This document shows positions 18,822-26,755 of a DNA stretch of 64,000 bases, piece by piece; position 1 is the stretch's first letter, and each line of letters begins with the position of its first letter. A program made the position numbers and the translations under genes. The stretch lies in assembly GCA_036734085.1 (NCBI GenBank), contig DAIMZF010000006.1:1-64000 (forward strand), written 5' to 3'. The notes beneath the pieces are model-generated. The model made no database searches. It saw only the letters and a list, made by a program, of their open reading frames with translations, and was not told the origin of the DNA. This DNA is from J038 sp036734085. Its GTDB lineage: Bacteria > Chloroflexota > Anaerolineae > Aggregatilineales > Phototrophicaceae.

Positions 18822-19785
18822 CCAACATCAACCACACCGCCCGCTCATTGTCATCATCGGCCCAACCGCCATCGGCAAGACGCGCTTTGCACTTGCATTG
18901 GCACAAGCTATCACTGGCGAAATTATCGGGGCGGATAGCCGACAGGTTTATCAACACATGGCGCTTGGCACGGCACAGCCTACGCCGGAGCAACGTGCCC
19001 TCGTTGCCCACCATTTGATTGATTTTATTCCACCGGATGAAAACCTAACTTTAGCCGCTTATCAGCAGATGACCTATGCTTGCGTCGCGGACATCCACGC
19101 ACGCGGCAAAATTCCTTTGTTGGTGGGTGGAACAGGGCAGTACATCACGGCTGTGGTGGAAGGCTGGACGATCCCGGAGGTGCCGCCAAATCACGATTTT
19201 CGCGCCCAACTGGAGTCCTTTGTGCAAATGACACCCAGTGCATCACAAATACTTTATGAGCGTTTACAAGCAGTTGACCCCCAAGCGGCGGAGAAGATAC
19301 ACCCCAATAACACGCGGCGTGTCATCCGGGCACTGGAAGTCTATGAAGAAACAGGCATAAAGTTTAGTGATTTACAGCGCAAAACCCCGCCCCCTTATAC
19401 TATTTTGGAACTCGGCCTTCAAATGGAGCGTCAAAGACTGTATGACCGCGCAGACCTTCGCGTTGACCAGATGATGGCTGACGGCTTCTTGCAAGAGGTC
19501 GAATATCTGTTAAAGCTTGGCTATAATCGCCGCTTGCCGTCGATGAGCGGGCTAGGCTATCAGCAATTGGCCGCTCATCTGTTAGACGCGCTCCCGTTAG
19601 ATGATGCGATTGCCAGTACAAAAATCGCAACACATGACTTCATTCGGCGGCAACTCACATGGTTTCGCAAGCATGATAATGGGATTTTGTGGCATAATGT
19701 GGAACAGACTAATACACAGATGATTGTGGAAATGTGCGCCTGCTGGCTAAATGGATGTGATGTAACATGGCCTTCTTCAACGTAA
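18796..19785 (+). CDS. miaA: tRNA dimethylallyltransferase
   Basis: 329-aa enzyme that adds a dimethylallyl group to A37 of tRNAs reading UNN codons. Seen: P-loop GPTAIGKT, then the substrate motif GEIIGADSRQVY, the second motif LVGGTGQYI, and GLGYQQLAAHL followed by RRQLTWFRK near the end. All family blocks are present, so length and order are normal. ATG 18796 is used; the ATG at 18805 has GGAGG directly against it, too close to serve. The start lies inside the end of yraN and the stop lies 19 bases inside the following gene, so the three genes form a tight operon. Confidence 0.95.
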   Translation: MWRMRLTGSQHQPHRPLIVIIGPTAIGKTRFALALAQAITGEIIGADSRQVYQHMALGTAQPTPEQRALVAHHLIDFIPPDENLTLAAYQQMTYACVADIHARGKIPLLVGGTGQYITAVVEGWTIPEVPPNHDFRAQLESFVQMTPSASQILYERLQAVDPQAAEKIHPNNTRRVIRALEVYEETGIKFSDLQRKTPPPYTILELGLQMERQRLYDRADLRVDQMMADGFLQEVEYLLKLGYNRRLPSMSGLGYQQLAAHLLDALPLDDAIASTKIATHDFIRRQLTWFRKHDNGILWHNVEQTNTQMIVEMCACWLNGCDVTWPSST

Positions 19786-20468
19786 GAGATAACCCTAACG
19801 CGATTGTATATCTATTATTGTTGGTTCTGCTGGCTGTGTTTGCCGGGCCTAATGTATTGCCGAACTTATTATCTAGCCTCATCCCATTTGTTGATGAAGG
19901 CGTACCCTGTGGCCGTTTGCGGACTGGGGTAGACCGCGCATACTATCAATCCCTGTTAGGCCGTTCTGTGAGTGCCCAACGCGGCGAAGGCTCATCCCCA
20001 TTTGTGATTTCTGTGCGAACAAGTGGCGCACCCACTAGCCCACAAGACACATTTACCGTGACGATTACAGTATATAATCGCACACTAGGCACTGTGCCTA
20101 TCCTTATTACACCGGGCAGTGTCATCACGGATGGGTCTGCTGTGCCTGGCTTGGGCATTGTGGCAGGCACAGGCAATGTTGCAGATTTACCTCCCGGAGG
20201 GGCGGTGCAATATCAATCAAGCCAGATACGTCTGCTCGGGCCGCGCCAACGTTGTGTACACCGTGTACAGTTTACAGGCAACATCCCGTCGCAGTTTGCC
20301 TTTGCAGGCGCAACGTTACGTGCTTACTATCGCAATAATTCAGTAGGGCAGGCGTCGCCTCGTGTTGGCGCAAACCAACCAGAAGTTTATATCGATCAGG
20401 GTTTATGGATTGGCACGGTTCTATCCGAAGTCGCCACAGTGCCGTCGGTATCTACTGCGCCGCAATAA
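19767..20468 (+). CDS. Hypothetical membrane-anchored extracytoplasmic protein
   Basis: 233 aa. Seen: one N-terminal hydrophobic helix (about 12-36, with PNAIVYLLLLVLLAVFAGPNVLPNLL), then a Ser/Thr/Gly-rich beta-type domain with the pattern FTVTITVYNRTLGTVPILITPG that resembles an immunoglobulin-like or DUF11-type fold. A single Cys pair (in GVPCGRL and RQRCVHRV) could form a disulfide outside the cell. The start overlaps the end of miaA by 19 bases. I do not recognise the family. Confidence 0.6.
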   Translation: MAFFNVRDNPNAIVYLLLLVLLAVFAGPNVLPNLLSSLIPFVDEGVPCGRLRTGVDRAYYQSLLGRSVSAQRGEGSSPFVISVRTSGAPTSPQDTFTVTITVYNRTLGTVPILITPGSVITDGSAVPGLGIVAGTGNVADLPPGGAVQYQSSQIRLLGPRQRCVHRVQFTGNIPSQFAFAGATLRAYYRNNSVGQASPRVGANQPEVYIDQGLWIGTVLSEVATVPSVSTAPQ

Positions 20469-20476
20469 AAAGACAT

Positions 20477-20482
20477 TATAAT
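20477..20482 (+). promoter_or_regulatory. Possible -10 element for the FHA regulator gene
   Basis: A perfect TATAAT lies 43 bases before the ATG at 20525. No good -35 hexamer is seen 16-18 bases upstream, so this is a weak prediction. Confidence 0.35.
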
Positions 20483-20524
20483 AATGACGATAGACGACTT
20501 TGACGAAAGGTCAGGGAAGATTTT

Positions 20525-21190
20525 ATGTCCGACGAAAAAAACGAAAACCCCATAATCGCAGTCGTTGAAGGGCCATTACAGAATCGCTATTGGGTTCTGG
20601 ACAAACCGGAGATGATCGTCGGGCGCGATGATGACTGTGATGTTGTATTGCCGGAACGCCAAATCTCGCGCCATCACATTCGCGTTCACAATAAGGATGG
20701 GCAATTCTTTATTGAAGACTTGGAGAGTCGTAACGGGACGTGGATAAATGGTCAACGCTTAGAGGGAATGCAGGAGATTTTCGACGGTGACGAGTTACAT
20801 ATCGCACTGGCGATACGCCTGCGCTTTATTGGCTCCGGTGCGACAGCCCCGCTTCCATTTGAATTACCCGCGAATATCGGTGGACGCCTACGCCTGGATC
20901 GTGAATCGCGTCGTGTGTTCATCGGTGATGATGAAATTGACCCACCGCTTAGTCTGCCCCAGTATCGCCTGTTGGAACTGTTGTATGTGAACAATGGCAC
21001 AGTCTGCACACGCGATGAAGTTGTCGAGGCAGTGTGGCCGGATGTGGTGGGCGAAGGTGTGAGCGAGCAGGCTATTGATGCGCTTGTGCGGCGTCTGCGT
21101 GACCGTCTCGCAGAATACGATGAGGAAGTACAGTTCATTGTCACGGTACGCGGGCATGGCTTCCGGTTGGAGAATCCGTCTGATTCCTAA
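20525..21190 (+). CDS. FHA domain - winged-helix DNA-binding regulator
   Basis: 221-aa predicted transcription factor that would respond to Ser/Thr phosphorylation. Seen: an FHA domain at about 10-100 with IVGRDDDCDVVLPE, ISRHHIRV and LESRNGTWING (the phosphothreonine-binding R, S-H and N-G residues). An OmpR/PhoB-type winged helix at about 120-220 follows, with LSLPQYRLLELLYVNNGTVCTRDEVVEAVWP, ALVRRLRDRL and a VRGHGFRL wing. There is no receiver domain, so input is through the FHA module rather than an aspartate. It is the last gene before the lysine operon leader; a link to that operon is not shown. Confidence 0.88.
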   Translation: MSDEKNENPIIAVVEGPLQNRYWVLDKPEMIVGRDDDCDVVLPERQISRHHIRVHNKDGQFFIEDLESRNGTWINGQRLEGMQEIFDGDELHIALAIRLRFIGSGATAPLPFELPANIGGRLRLDRESRRVFIGDDEIDPPLSLPQYRLLELLYVNNGTVCTRDEVVEAVWPDVVGEGVSEQAIDALVRRLRDRLAEYDEEVQFIVTVRGHGFRLENPSDS

Positions 21191-21198
21191 AACAACTC

Positions 21199-21227
21199 TT
21201 GCGTGTTCTACCCAAAGATGTTAAGCT
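21199..21227 (+). promoter_or_regulatory. Possible promoter of the lysine operon
   Basis: TTGCGT (21199-21204) and TAAGCT (21222-21227) are separated by 17 bases, with TG one base before the -10. It would start transcription shortly before the first leader peptide. The -10 match is poor. Confidence 0.35.
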
Positions 21228-21256
21228 ACGGGCGTTAACCCAATGAGATGTAAATA

Positions 21257-21310
21257 ATGATGCAAAATCTGTTCATCAAGAAGGCGAAGAAGACCATCAC
21301 CCGTAAATAA
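21257..21310 (+). CDS. Lys-rich leader peptide 1 of the lysine operon
   Basis: A 17-codon frame reads MMQNLFIKKAKKTITRK and then TAA. Five of 17 codons are Lys and one is Arg, with two AAG-AAG pairs (21278-21283 and 21287-21292). It is placed just before an antiterminator/terminator pair, as in amino-acid leader peptides. The stop codon is 4 bases before the antiterminator segment CGGGCG (21314-21319), so a ribosome finishing the peptide would cover that segment while one stalled at Lys codons would not. The ribosome site is weak (GAGATG upstream). Translation is inferred, not shown. Confidence 0.75.
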   Translation: MMQNLFIKKAKKTITRK

Positions 21311-21313
21311 CTT

Positions 21314-21386
21314 CGGGCGCTTTTGCTTTCTGGTTGAGCAACATCAATCAAACGCACAATGCAATCCGCCCGCAAGGGCGGTTTTT
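21314..21386 (+). promoter_or_regulatory. Attenuator 1: antiterminator and intrinsic terminator
   Basis: Terminator: CCGCCC (21366-21371), GCAA loop, GGGCGG (21376-21381), then TTTTT (21382-21386). Competing antiterminator: CGGGCG (21314-21319) can pair with CGCCCG (21367-21372), which takes the terminator's left arm. CGAAG inside the leader frame (21285-21289) can pair with CTTCG (21311-21315) as a protecting 1:2 hairpin. This is the layout of ribosome-mediated attenuation. Confidence 0.8.
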
Positions 21387-21412
21387 CATTTACACATCCA
21401 AAGGTTTTTAAA

Positions 21413-21487
21413 GTGATAAACACAGTCATCAATTTTGATAGCAAGAAGAAGAGCAAGAAGCACCAACCACATCCCTGTTCTGGATGA
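21413..21487 (+). CDS. Lys-rich leader peptide 2 of the lysine operon
   Basis: A 24-codon frame starts with GTG and ends with TGA. It contains KKKSKK (21443-21460), five Lys codons in a six-codon stretch, all AAG. AAGG (21401-21404) lies 8 bases before the GTG. It starts after terminator 1, so it is transcribed only if that terminator is passed. Its stop codon overlaps the 3' end of the antiterminator segment at 21477-21486. Confidence 0.78.
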   Translation: MINTVINFDSKKKSKKHQPHPCSG

Positions 21488-21554
21488 TGGGCTTTTGAGT
21501 TTGCTCTGATGATATGAGAAGCAGACCGCCATCCAGAACGGGTGGCGGTTTTTT
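21470..21554 (+). promoter_or_regulatory. Attenuator 2: antiterminator and intrinsic terminator
   Basis: Terminator: ACCGCCATCC (21525-21534), AGAAC loop, GGGTGGCGGT (21540-21549), then five T. Antiterminator: GTTCTGGATG (21477-21486) is perfectly complementary over 10 bp to CATCCAGAAC (21530-21539). Protecting hairpin: CATCC (21470-21474) with GGATG (21482-21486). All four classical segments 1-4 of a trp/his-type attenuator can be drawn, and the Lys codons lie just upstream of segment 1. Confidence 0.85.
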
Positions 21555-21595
21555 GTTGTGAATTTCTAAACCAAACTTTTTGAGGAGAGACTGAA

Positions 21596-21763
21596 ATGAA
21601 TGCTAATTGCCCAGAGTGTGATAGTTCGCTAACCATCCCCAATGATGCAATGGAAAATGAATTGATTGCATGTCCAGATTGCGGGGCAGAACTAGAAATC
21701 ATCAGCCTAGACCCGCTAGAACTTGACCTTGCGCCCGAAGTTGAAGAAGATTGGGGCGAATAA
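21596..21763 (+). CDS. lysW: LysW amino-group carrier protein
   Basis: 55-aa acidic carrier protein whose C-terminal glutamate carries alpha-aminoadipate through the later steps of lysine synthesis. Seen: a zinc-binding Cys arrangement CPEC...CPDC and the diagnostic C-terminus EDWGE. A ribosome site TGAGGAGAGA lies just before the ATG. The last base of its stop codon is the first base of the lysX ATG, so the two are coupled. The gene is short and easily missed. It is the first gene of the operon, directly after the two attenuators. Confidence 0.95.
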   Translation: MNANCPECDSSLTIPNDAMENELIACPDCGAELEIISLDPLELDLAPEVEEDWGE

Positions 21764-22653
21764 TGCGCGTTGGCTTATTGGTCACACACATCCGTGCGGA
21801 GGAAAAACTGCTGGTTCAATCCTTCCAGGCGGCAGGCATCACGCCGGATATCTTGCTTGATCGTGATGTGAATATTGATTTAATCGCAGGTTCCGCGCAA
21901 ATTGCGCCTTCTGGCGTTGCTTGGGCAGATTATGACCTCATTATGGAGCGATGCGTCAGCACATCGCGCGGGTTGTATTTGCTGGCAATTTTGGAAATGT
22001 GGGGTATCCCTACACTCAATAGCTATCACACTGCGTCTGTTTGTGCGGATAAACTGCGTACAACACTAGCACTAGCCCAGGCAGATGTACCACAACCGCG
22101 TACGCGGGTGGGCTTTGTGCCAGAAAGCGCCCAGCAAGCGATTGAGCAAATTGGCTATCCGGCGGTATTAAAACCTGTTACTGGCTCTTGGGGGCGTTTA
22201 TTGGCGCGGGTGAACGACCGCGAAAGTGCGGAAGCCATCATCGAACATCGCCAAACACTGGGGGATTATAACCATCACACTTACTACGTTCAGGAGTATG
22301 TGCAAAAACCAGATAGAGACATCCGTGCTTTTGTGCTTGGAGATCGGACAATCTGCGCGATTTACCGCCATGCCCAACACTGGATTACGAACACAGCACG
22401 CGGCGGCACGGCCAGCAATTGCCCGGTGACACCGGAACTGGATGCTATCTGCACGGCGGCGGCCTTAGCGGTTGGTGGCGGCATACTGGCGATTGATGTA
22501 CTGGAAGCACCGGACGGTAGCTTGCTTATCAACGAAGTTAATCACACAATGGAATTCCGCAATAGTAGCGCCCCCACAGGGGTGGATATTCCGTCGGAAG
22601 TTGTGGCCTATGCAATGAATTACATAACGGCTGGTATGGAGGTGTCCGCATGA
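21763..22653 (+). CDS. lysX: LysX: LysW-alpha-aminoadipate ligase
   Basis: 296-aa ATP-grasp (RimK-like) enzyme that joins the amino group of alpha-aminoadipate to the C-terminal Glu of LysW. Seen: LKPVTGSWGRLLARV (ATP-grasp strand), YVQEYVQKPDRDIRAFVLGD, and the Mg-binding end INEVNHTMEFRNS shared by LysX/ArgX enzymes. Start ATG at 21763 overlaps the lysW stop, and the ATGA at the end overlaps lysY. Whether it also accepts glutamate (ArgX activity, leading to arginine) cannot be decided from this sequence alone; the Lys-rich leaders favour lysine. Confidence 0.92.
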   Translation: MRVGLLVTHIRAEEKLLVQSFQAAGITPDILLDRDVNIDLIAGSAQIAPSGVAWADYDLIMERCVSTSRGLYLLAILEMWGIPTLNSYHTASVCADKLRTTLALAQADVPQPRTRVGFVPESAQQAIEQIGYPAVLKPVTGSWGRLLARVNDRESAEAIIEHRQTLGDYNHHTYYVQEYVQKPDRDIRAFVLGDRTICAIYRHAQHWITNTARGGTASNCPVTPELDAICTAAALAVGGGILAIDVLEAPDGSLLINEVNHTMEFRNSSAPTGVDIPSEVVAYAMNYITAGMEVSA

Positions 22654-23675
22654 TGCGTGTTGGCATCGTCGGTGGTAGTGGCTATACAGGCGGAGAACTC
22701 CTGCGGCTATTGCTTTTTCATCCTGATGTTGAGATAACTCAAATCACCAGCCGGAGCCAGGTAGGACGGTATGTTTACACCGTTCATCCTAACCTGCGGG
22801 GTGCAACAACCCTGCAATTCATCCATCCGGATAATGTTCAGCCGTGTGATGTCTTGTTCCTTTGCTTACCGCATGGACAGAGTGCCACACAGATTGACCG
22901 ATATGCCGCGTTAGCACTCCGCATTATTGACCTCTCGGCGGATTTCCGCCTGAACAACCCAGAAGTTTACACCCAATGGTATAACAACAACCACCCAACG
23001 CCGGATTGGTTAGCGCGGTTTGTTTATGGCTTGCCGGAGCTTAACCGTGAGGCGATACGGGCATCAAATTATGTGAGTGGGGTAGGTTGTAACGCAACTG
23101 TGTTAAACCTTGCGCTTCATCCCTTAGTGAGGGCTGGTCTGCTTGCTCAGGCGCATGTGGAGGTTAAAGTTGGCTCGTCAGAAGGCGGCAACATCCCCAA
23201 TAGTGGTTCGCATCATCCGGTGCGGAGTGGCGCAGTACGCACTTATAGTCCGACGGGGCATCGCCACATGGCAGAGGTTCAGATGATGCTAGGGGCGGAT
23301 GTGCCCGTGCGTTTTTCAGTCACAGCAATCGAGATGGTACGCGGTGTGCATCTGCTGGCGCATTGCGACCTCACCGATTTACACACCGAGCGCGACATCT
23401 GGAAATTGTATCGTGGTGCATATGCTAACGAACCATTTATACGCCTTGTAGCAGGCAAAAGCGGGCTTCATCGCTTCCCGGAGCCGCGCATTGTGGCTGG
23501 TACGAACTATTGCGACATCGGCTTTGAACTTGATGCAGACGGGCGGCATTTGGTGGTCATCGCGGCACTGGATAATCTCGGCAAAGGGGCGGCAGGGAGC
23601 GCCGTGCAATGTATGAACTTAATGTGTGGATTTGACGAATGTGCTGGGTTACAGTTTCCCGGCCTCTACCCATAA
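22650..23675 (+). CDS. lysY: LysY: LysW-aminoadipyl-phosphate reductase (ArgC family)
   Basis: 341-aa NADPH-dependent semialdehyde dehydrogenase that reduces the phosphorylated LysW-bound intermediate. Seen: the Rossmann motif GGSGYTGGELLRLL (8-21), LCLPHGQSA, DLSADFRL and the catalytic Cys147 in GVGCNAT, then GSSEGG and a GKGAAGSAVQCMN end. ATG 22650 overlaps the lysX stop by four bases. It is an ArgC homologue by family, placed in the LysW pathway by the operon. Confidence 0.93.
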   Translation: MMRVGIVGGSGYTGGELLRLLLFHPDVEITQITSRSQVGRYVYTVHPNLRGATTLQFIHPDNVQPCDVLFLCLPHGQSATQIDRYAALALRIIDLSADFRLNNPEVYTQWYNNNHPTPDWLARFVYGLPELNREAIRASNYVSGVGCNATVLNLALHPLVRAGLLAQAHVEVKVGSSEGGNIPNSGSHHPVRSGAVRTYSPTGHRHMAEVQMMLGADVPVRFSVTAIEMVRGVHLLAHCDLTDLHTERDIWKLYRGAYANEPFIRLVAGKSGLHRFPEPRIVAGTNYCDIGFELDADGRHLVVIAALDNLGKGAAGSAVQCMNLMCGFDECAGLQFPGLYP

Positions 23676-23692
23676 ACAGAGAGAATAGCGAT

Positions 23693-24493
23693 ATGATGCA
23701 ACAAGGACTGGTAGTTAAAATTGGCGGCGGCGAAGGCTTGGATTTAGCACAAACCTGTGCCGACCTCGCCAGTATTGCCCGGCAACGCCCAATGGTGATT
23801 GTTCATGGTGTTTCTGGGATGATGGGGCAGATGGCTAACGAGCGTGGCCTTGCTGTGCAGATGCTTGACTCTCCTAGTGGGCATAGCTTCCGCTATACTG
23901 ACCCGCAAACTCGCGATTTATTCGTAGAAGCGGCAGGGCGTGTTAATGACCAGGTACGCGGGTATTTCGCCACATACGGCATTCCTACAACCAGCGTGAG
24001 TGATTGCATCCACGGGGAACGTAAACGCGCTATACGGGCGGTAGTTGATGGCCGTGCACGGGTTATCCGTGATGATTATTCTGGTACGATTACCTCTGTA
24101 GATACTGCACCCCTGTTTGAACTACTCAATGCCGGACGTGTACCTGTCTTGCCCCCGTTGGCATTCGACGCGGCGGATGGCCTGCTCAACATTGATGGCG
24201 ACCGTGCGGCGGCGGCGGTGGCTTCCGCATTAGGTGCAGAGACGTTAATCATCCTCAGTAATGTACGCGGACTATATCGTGATTTCCCGAATGAATCATC
24301 CTTTGTGCCTGTTGTGGAACGGCATCAAATCTCCAATGCGTTGGATTGGGCGCAAGGCCGCATGAAACGCAAAGTACTAGGCGCACATGAAGCCTTACAA
24401 GGTGGCGTAACGCGCGTTGTTATCGGTGATGGTCGTGTGCCGAGTCCGGTGACAACCGCTTTACAAGGCGAAGGGACAGTTTTTGCATCATGA
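23693..24493 (+). CDS. lysZ: LysZ: LysW-aminoadipate kinase (ArgB family)
   Basis: 266-aa amino-acid kinase that phosphorylates the side chain of LysW-bound aminoadipate. Seen: KIGGGEGLD (phosphate-binding Gly loop), VHGVSGMMG, and TLIILSNVRGLYRD near the nucleotide site; the C-terminal GGVTRVVIGDG is typical of ArgB/LysZ. The frame is open further upstream, but ATG 23693 (with a second ATG at 23696) is chosen because it follows AGAGAG and the lysY stop, and matches family start positions. The stop overlaps lysJ by four bases. Confidence 0.92.
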   Translation: MMQQGLVVKIGGGEGLDLAQTCADLASIARQRPMVIVHGVSGMMGQMANERGLAVQMLDSPSGHSFRYTDPQTRDLFVEAAGRVNDQVRGYFATYGIPTTSVSDCIHGERKRAIRAVVDGRARVIRDDYSGTITSVDTAPLFELLNAGRVPVLPPLAFDAADGLLNIDGDRAAAAVASALGAETLIILSNVRGLYRDFPNESSFVPVVERHQISNALDWAQGRMKRKVLGAHEALQGGVTRVVIGDGRVPSPVTTALQGEGTVFAS

Positions 24494-25671
24494 TGAATAC
24501 TGTGTTTGATATACAAACCACAGAAGATAATCATACTTCTGGTGCATATTCCAAACGTCCGCTAACGATTGTGCGTGGGCATGGGGTGACTTTGTGGGAT
24601 AGTGATGGTAATGCCTATATTGATGCAACCAGTGGGCAAGGTGTGGCATTGCTCGGCCACAGCCATCCCGCTATTGTGGAAGCGATAACGAAGCAAGCAG
24701 GAACACTCATCACTTGTCCAGAGATTTTCTACAATGACCAACGCGCGGCGCTTTACGCCACATTATCCGAAGTACTTCCCGATGATTTAAGCCGCTTCTT
24801 CTTATGCAATAGTGGTGCGGAAGCGATCGAAGCGGCGTTAAAAGCGGCGCGCCTGCTGACCGGGCGCGATGGCATTGTCGCCGCAATGCGTGGTTTTCAT
24901 GGACGCACTTTGGGCGCATTGGCTTTGACATGGAACAAGAAATATCGTGAGCCTTTCGCCGCATGGACTTCTGAACAAGTCGCGCACATCTCGTTTGATA
25001 ATTTAGAGGAAGCGCGGTCTGCAATTACAGAGCATACGGCGGCTGTTGTGGTAGAAGTAGTGCAAGGAGAGGGCGGCGTGCATCCGGCTAGTGTGGGCTA
25101 TCTGCAAGGTCTACGGCAGATATGTGATGAGCGTGGCGCGTTGCTCATAGTGGATGAGGTACAAACTGGTTTTGGTCGCACAGGACACTGGTTCGCGTTT
25201 CAACAGGCAGACATCCTGCCGGACATCGTAGCGATGGGTAAAGGTATTGCGGGCGGCGTACCGATGGGGGCGATTGCTTGGCGGCAGAGCTTAGGAGAAC
25301 TACCACGCGCCTCACATGGTAGCACATTTGGTGGCAATCCTTTGGCATGTGCGGCGGCCATTGCCAGCGTCAATGCGCTTCGTGATGCTCAGTTGCCGGC
25401 TCATGCCTTGTCGCTTGGCGCATGGGCGCGGGAAGAACTCATCCGGCGTGATTTGCTCGGTGTGCGTGAAGTACGCGGTGTGGGGTTAATCATCGGGCTG
25501 GAACTACGTGGACGGGTGACGCCGGTCTTACAGGCGCTACAAACACGCGGTGTGCTGGCACTCCCTGCTGGGTTAAATGTGCTTCGTTTGCTCCCCCCAT
25601 TGATTATTACCCGTGATGAGATGCTTACCGTCATTGATGCTTTTGAGGATGCGCTGAATGATAACAAATGA
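24490..25671 (+). CDS. lysJ: LysJ: LysW-aminoadipate semialdehyde transaminase (ArgD family)
   Basis: 393-aa PLP-dependent class III aminotransferase that converts the semialdehyde to LysW-bound lysine. Seen: NSGAEAIEAALKAAR, GFHGRTLG, VVVEVVQGEGG, the cofactor Asp222 in VDEVQTGFGRTG, and the PLP lysine 251 in AMGKGIAGG. Length and motif order are complete. ATG 24490 overlaps the lysZ stop and the gene overlaps lysK by 14 bases. Family members also act in arginine synthesis; specificity is inferred from LysW. Confidence 0.94.
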   Translation: MMNTVFDIQTTEDNHTSGAYSKRPLTIVRGHGVTLWDSDGNAYIDATSGQGVALLGHSHPAIVEAITKQAGTLITCPEIFYNDQRAALYATLSEVLPDDLSRFFLCNSGAEAIEAALKAARLLTGRDGIVAAMRGFHGRTLGALALTWNKKYREPFAAWTSEQVAHISFDNLEEARSAITEHTAAVVVEVVQGEGGVHPASVGYLQGLRQICDERGALLIVDEVQTGFGRTGHWFAFQQADILPDIVAMGKGIAGGVPMGAIAWRQSLGELPRASHGSTFGGNPLACAAAIASVNALRDAQLPAHALSLGAWAREELIRRDLLGVREVRGVGLIIGLELRGRVTPVLQALQTRGVLALPAGLNVLRLLPPLIITRDEMLTVIDAFEDALNDNK

Positions 25672-26755
25672 AACTGCGGAAAACCTGCTACACGGTCTTG
25701 TATCTGTGCAAAGCCCTTCCTATTCCGAAGCTGAAGCTGTGAAATATCTGGTGAATTGGATGACTGTTCACGGTTATGACCACGCTTACATTGACGAAGC
25801 CGGAAACGCCGTCGGCATTATCGGACGCGGGAAGCGCGATGTCGTGCTGTTAGGCCACATCGACACATTCGGAGGCTTTCCTGATGTGCGTCTGGAAGGA
25901 CGCTTACTCTATGGTCGCGGCACAGTAGATGCTAAAGGCTCGTTATGCACGTTTGCGGCGGCGGCATTGCGAGCTAATCTTCCCGAAGATGTGCGCGTGG
26001 TTGTCATCGGCGCGGTAGAGGAGGAAGCCGCCTCTAGCAAAGGGGCACGCTATGCCGCCACACAATTTGCGCCGGATTGGTGCATTATCGGTGAACCTTC
26101 TAACTGGGATAGAATCACGCTGGGGTATAAAGGCCGATTGGTGCTGTCATGGTCTTGGCAAGGCGGATTAGCGCACAGTGCCGGAGATACTCCCACAGCA
26201 CCAGAAAGAGCTTTTGCGTACTGGCGGCGCATTGTGGCGTTTTGCGAAGACTTCAACACGGGACGCGATACACTTTTCGCACGTTTAGACTCCCGTTTGC
26301 AAGCCATCAACAGCCGTGATGATGGCATCAATGGATATGCGGAGATGACCGTTGGTTTTCGTCTACCGCCGGATTTAACCCCATCTGTGCTGTTTGCCGC
26401 TATTGGCACGGATGATAATGCAGAAATTCGTATGTATGGCGCGGAGCAAGCCGTCGTTTCAGAACGTGATAGTACATTGACACGAGTATTACGCGGCGGA
26501 ATTCGTGCTGGCGGGGGGAGTCCGCGTTTTGTGCATAAAACCGGTACAGCCGATATGAATGTGGTAGCGCCTATCTGGAAATGCCCGATTGTTGCCTATG
26601 GGCCTGGGGATTCCGCACTAGACCACACCCCACATGAGCATATTGACCTGGACGAATATCTGCGGGCAATTGATGTGCTGTCGCACGCTCTTTCTAAACT
26701 GGGCAATACCAGCCGTGATAATATGCCGGAGCAGACGGAATCACACGCGCTTTAA
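25658..26755 (+). CDS. lysK: LysK: LysW-lysine hydrolase (M20/ArgE family)
   Basis: 365-aa zinc amidohydrolase that releases lysine from the LysW carrier. Seen: metal-binding LLGHIDTFGG (His67, Asp69) and GTVDAKG (Asp91), then GAVEEEAASSKGARY with the catalytic Glu region, and FVHKTGTADMNVV before the final His region (DHTPHEH). Start ATG 25658 lies inside lysJ. The end overlaps the convergent methyltransferase gene by 62 bases. It completes the five LysW-dependent steps; the earlier steps (homocitrate synthase and onward) are not in the window. Confidence 0.92.
   Translation: MITNETAENLLHGLVSVQSPSYSEAEAVKYLVNWMTVHGYDHAYIDEAGNAVGIIGRGKRDVVLLGHIDTFGGFPDVRLEGRLLYGRGTVDAKGSLCTFAAAALRANLPEDVRVVVIGAVEEEAASSKGARYAATQFAPDWCIIGEPSNWDRITLGYKGRLVLSWSWQGGLAHSAGDTPTAPERAFAYWRRIVAFCEDFNTGRDTLFARLDSRLQAINSRDDGINGYAEMTVGFRLPPDLTPSVLFAAIGTDDNAEIRMYGAEQAVVSERDSTLTRVLRGGIRAGGGSPRFVHKTGTADMNVVAPIWKCPIVAYGPGDSALDHTPHEHIDLDEYLRAIDVLSHALSKLGNTSRDNMPEQTESHAL

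Noticed and set aside
21235..21702. A 155-codon minus-strand frame across the lysine leader region
   Set aside because: It lies antisense to lysW and both attenuators, has no family motif, and its composition fits a shadow of the structured leader.
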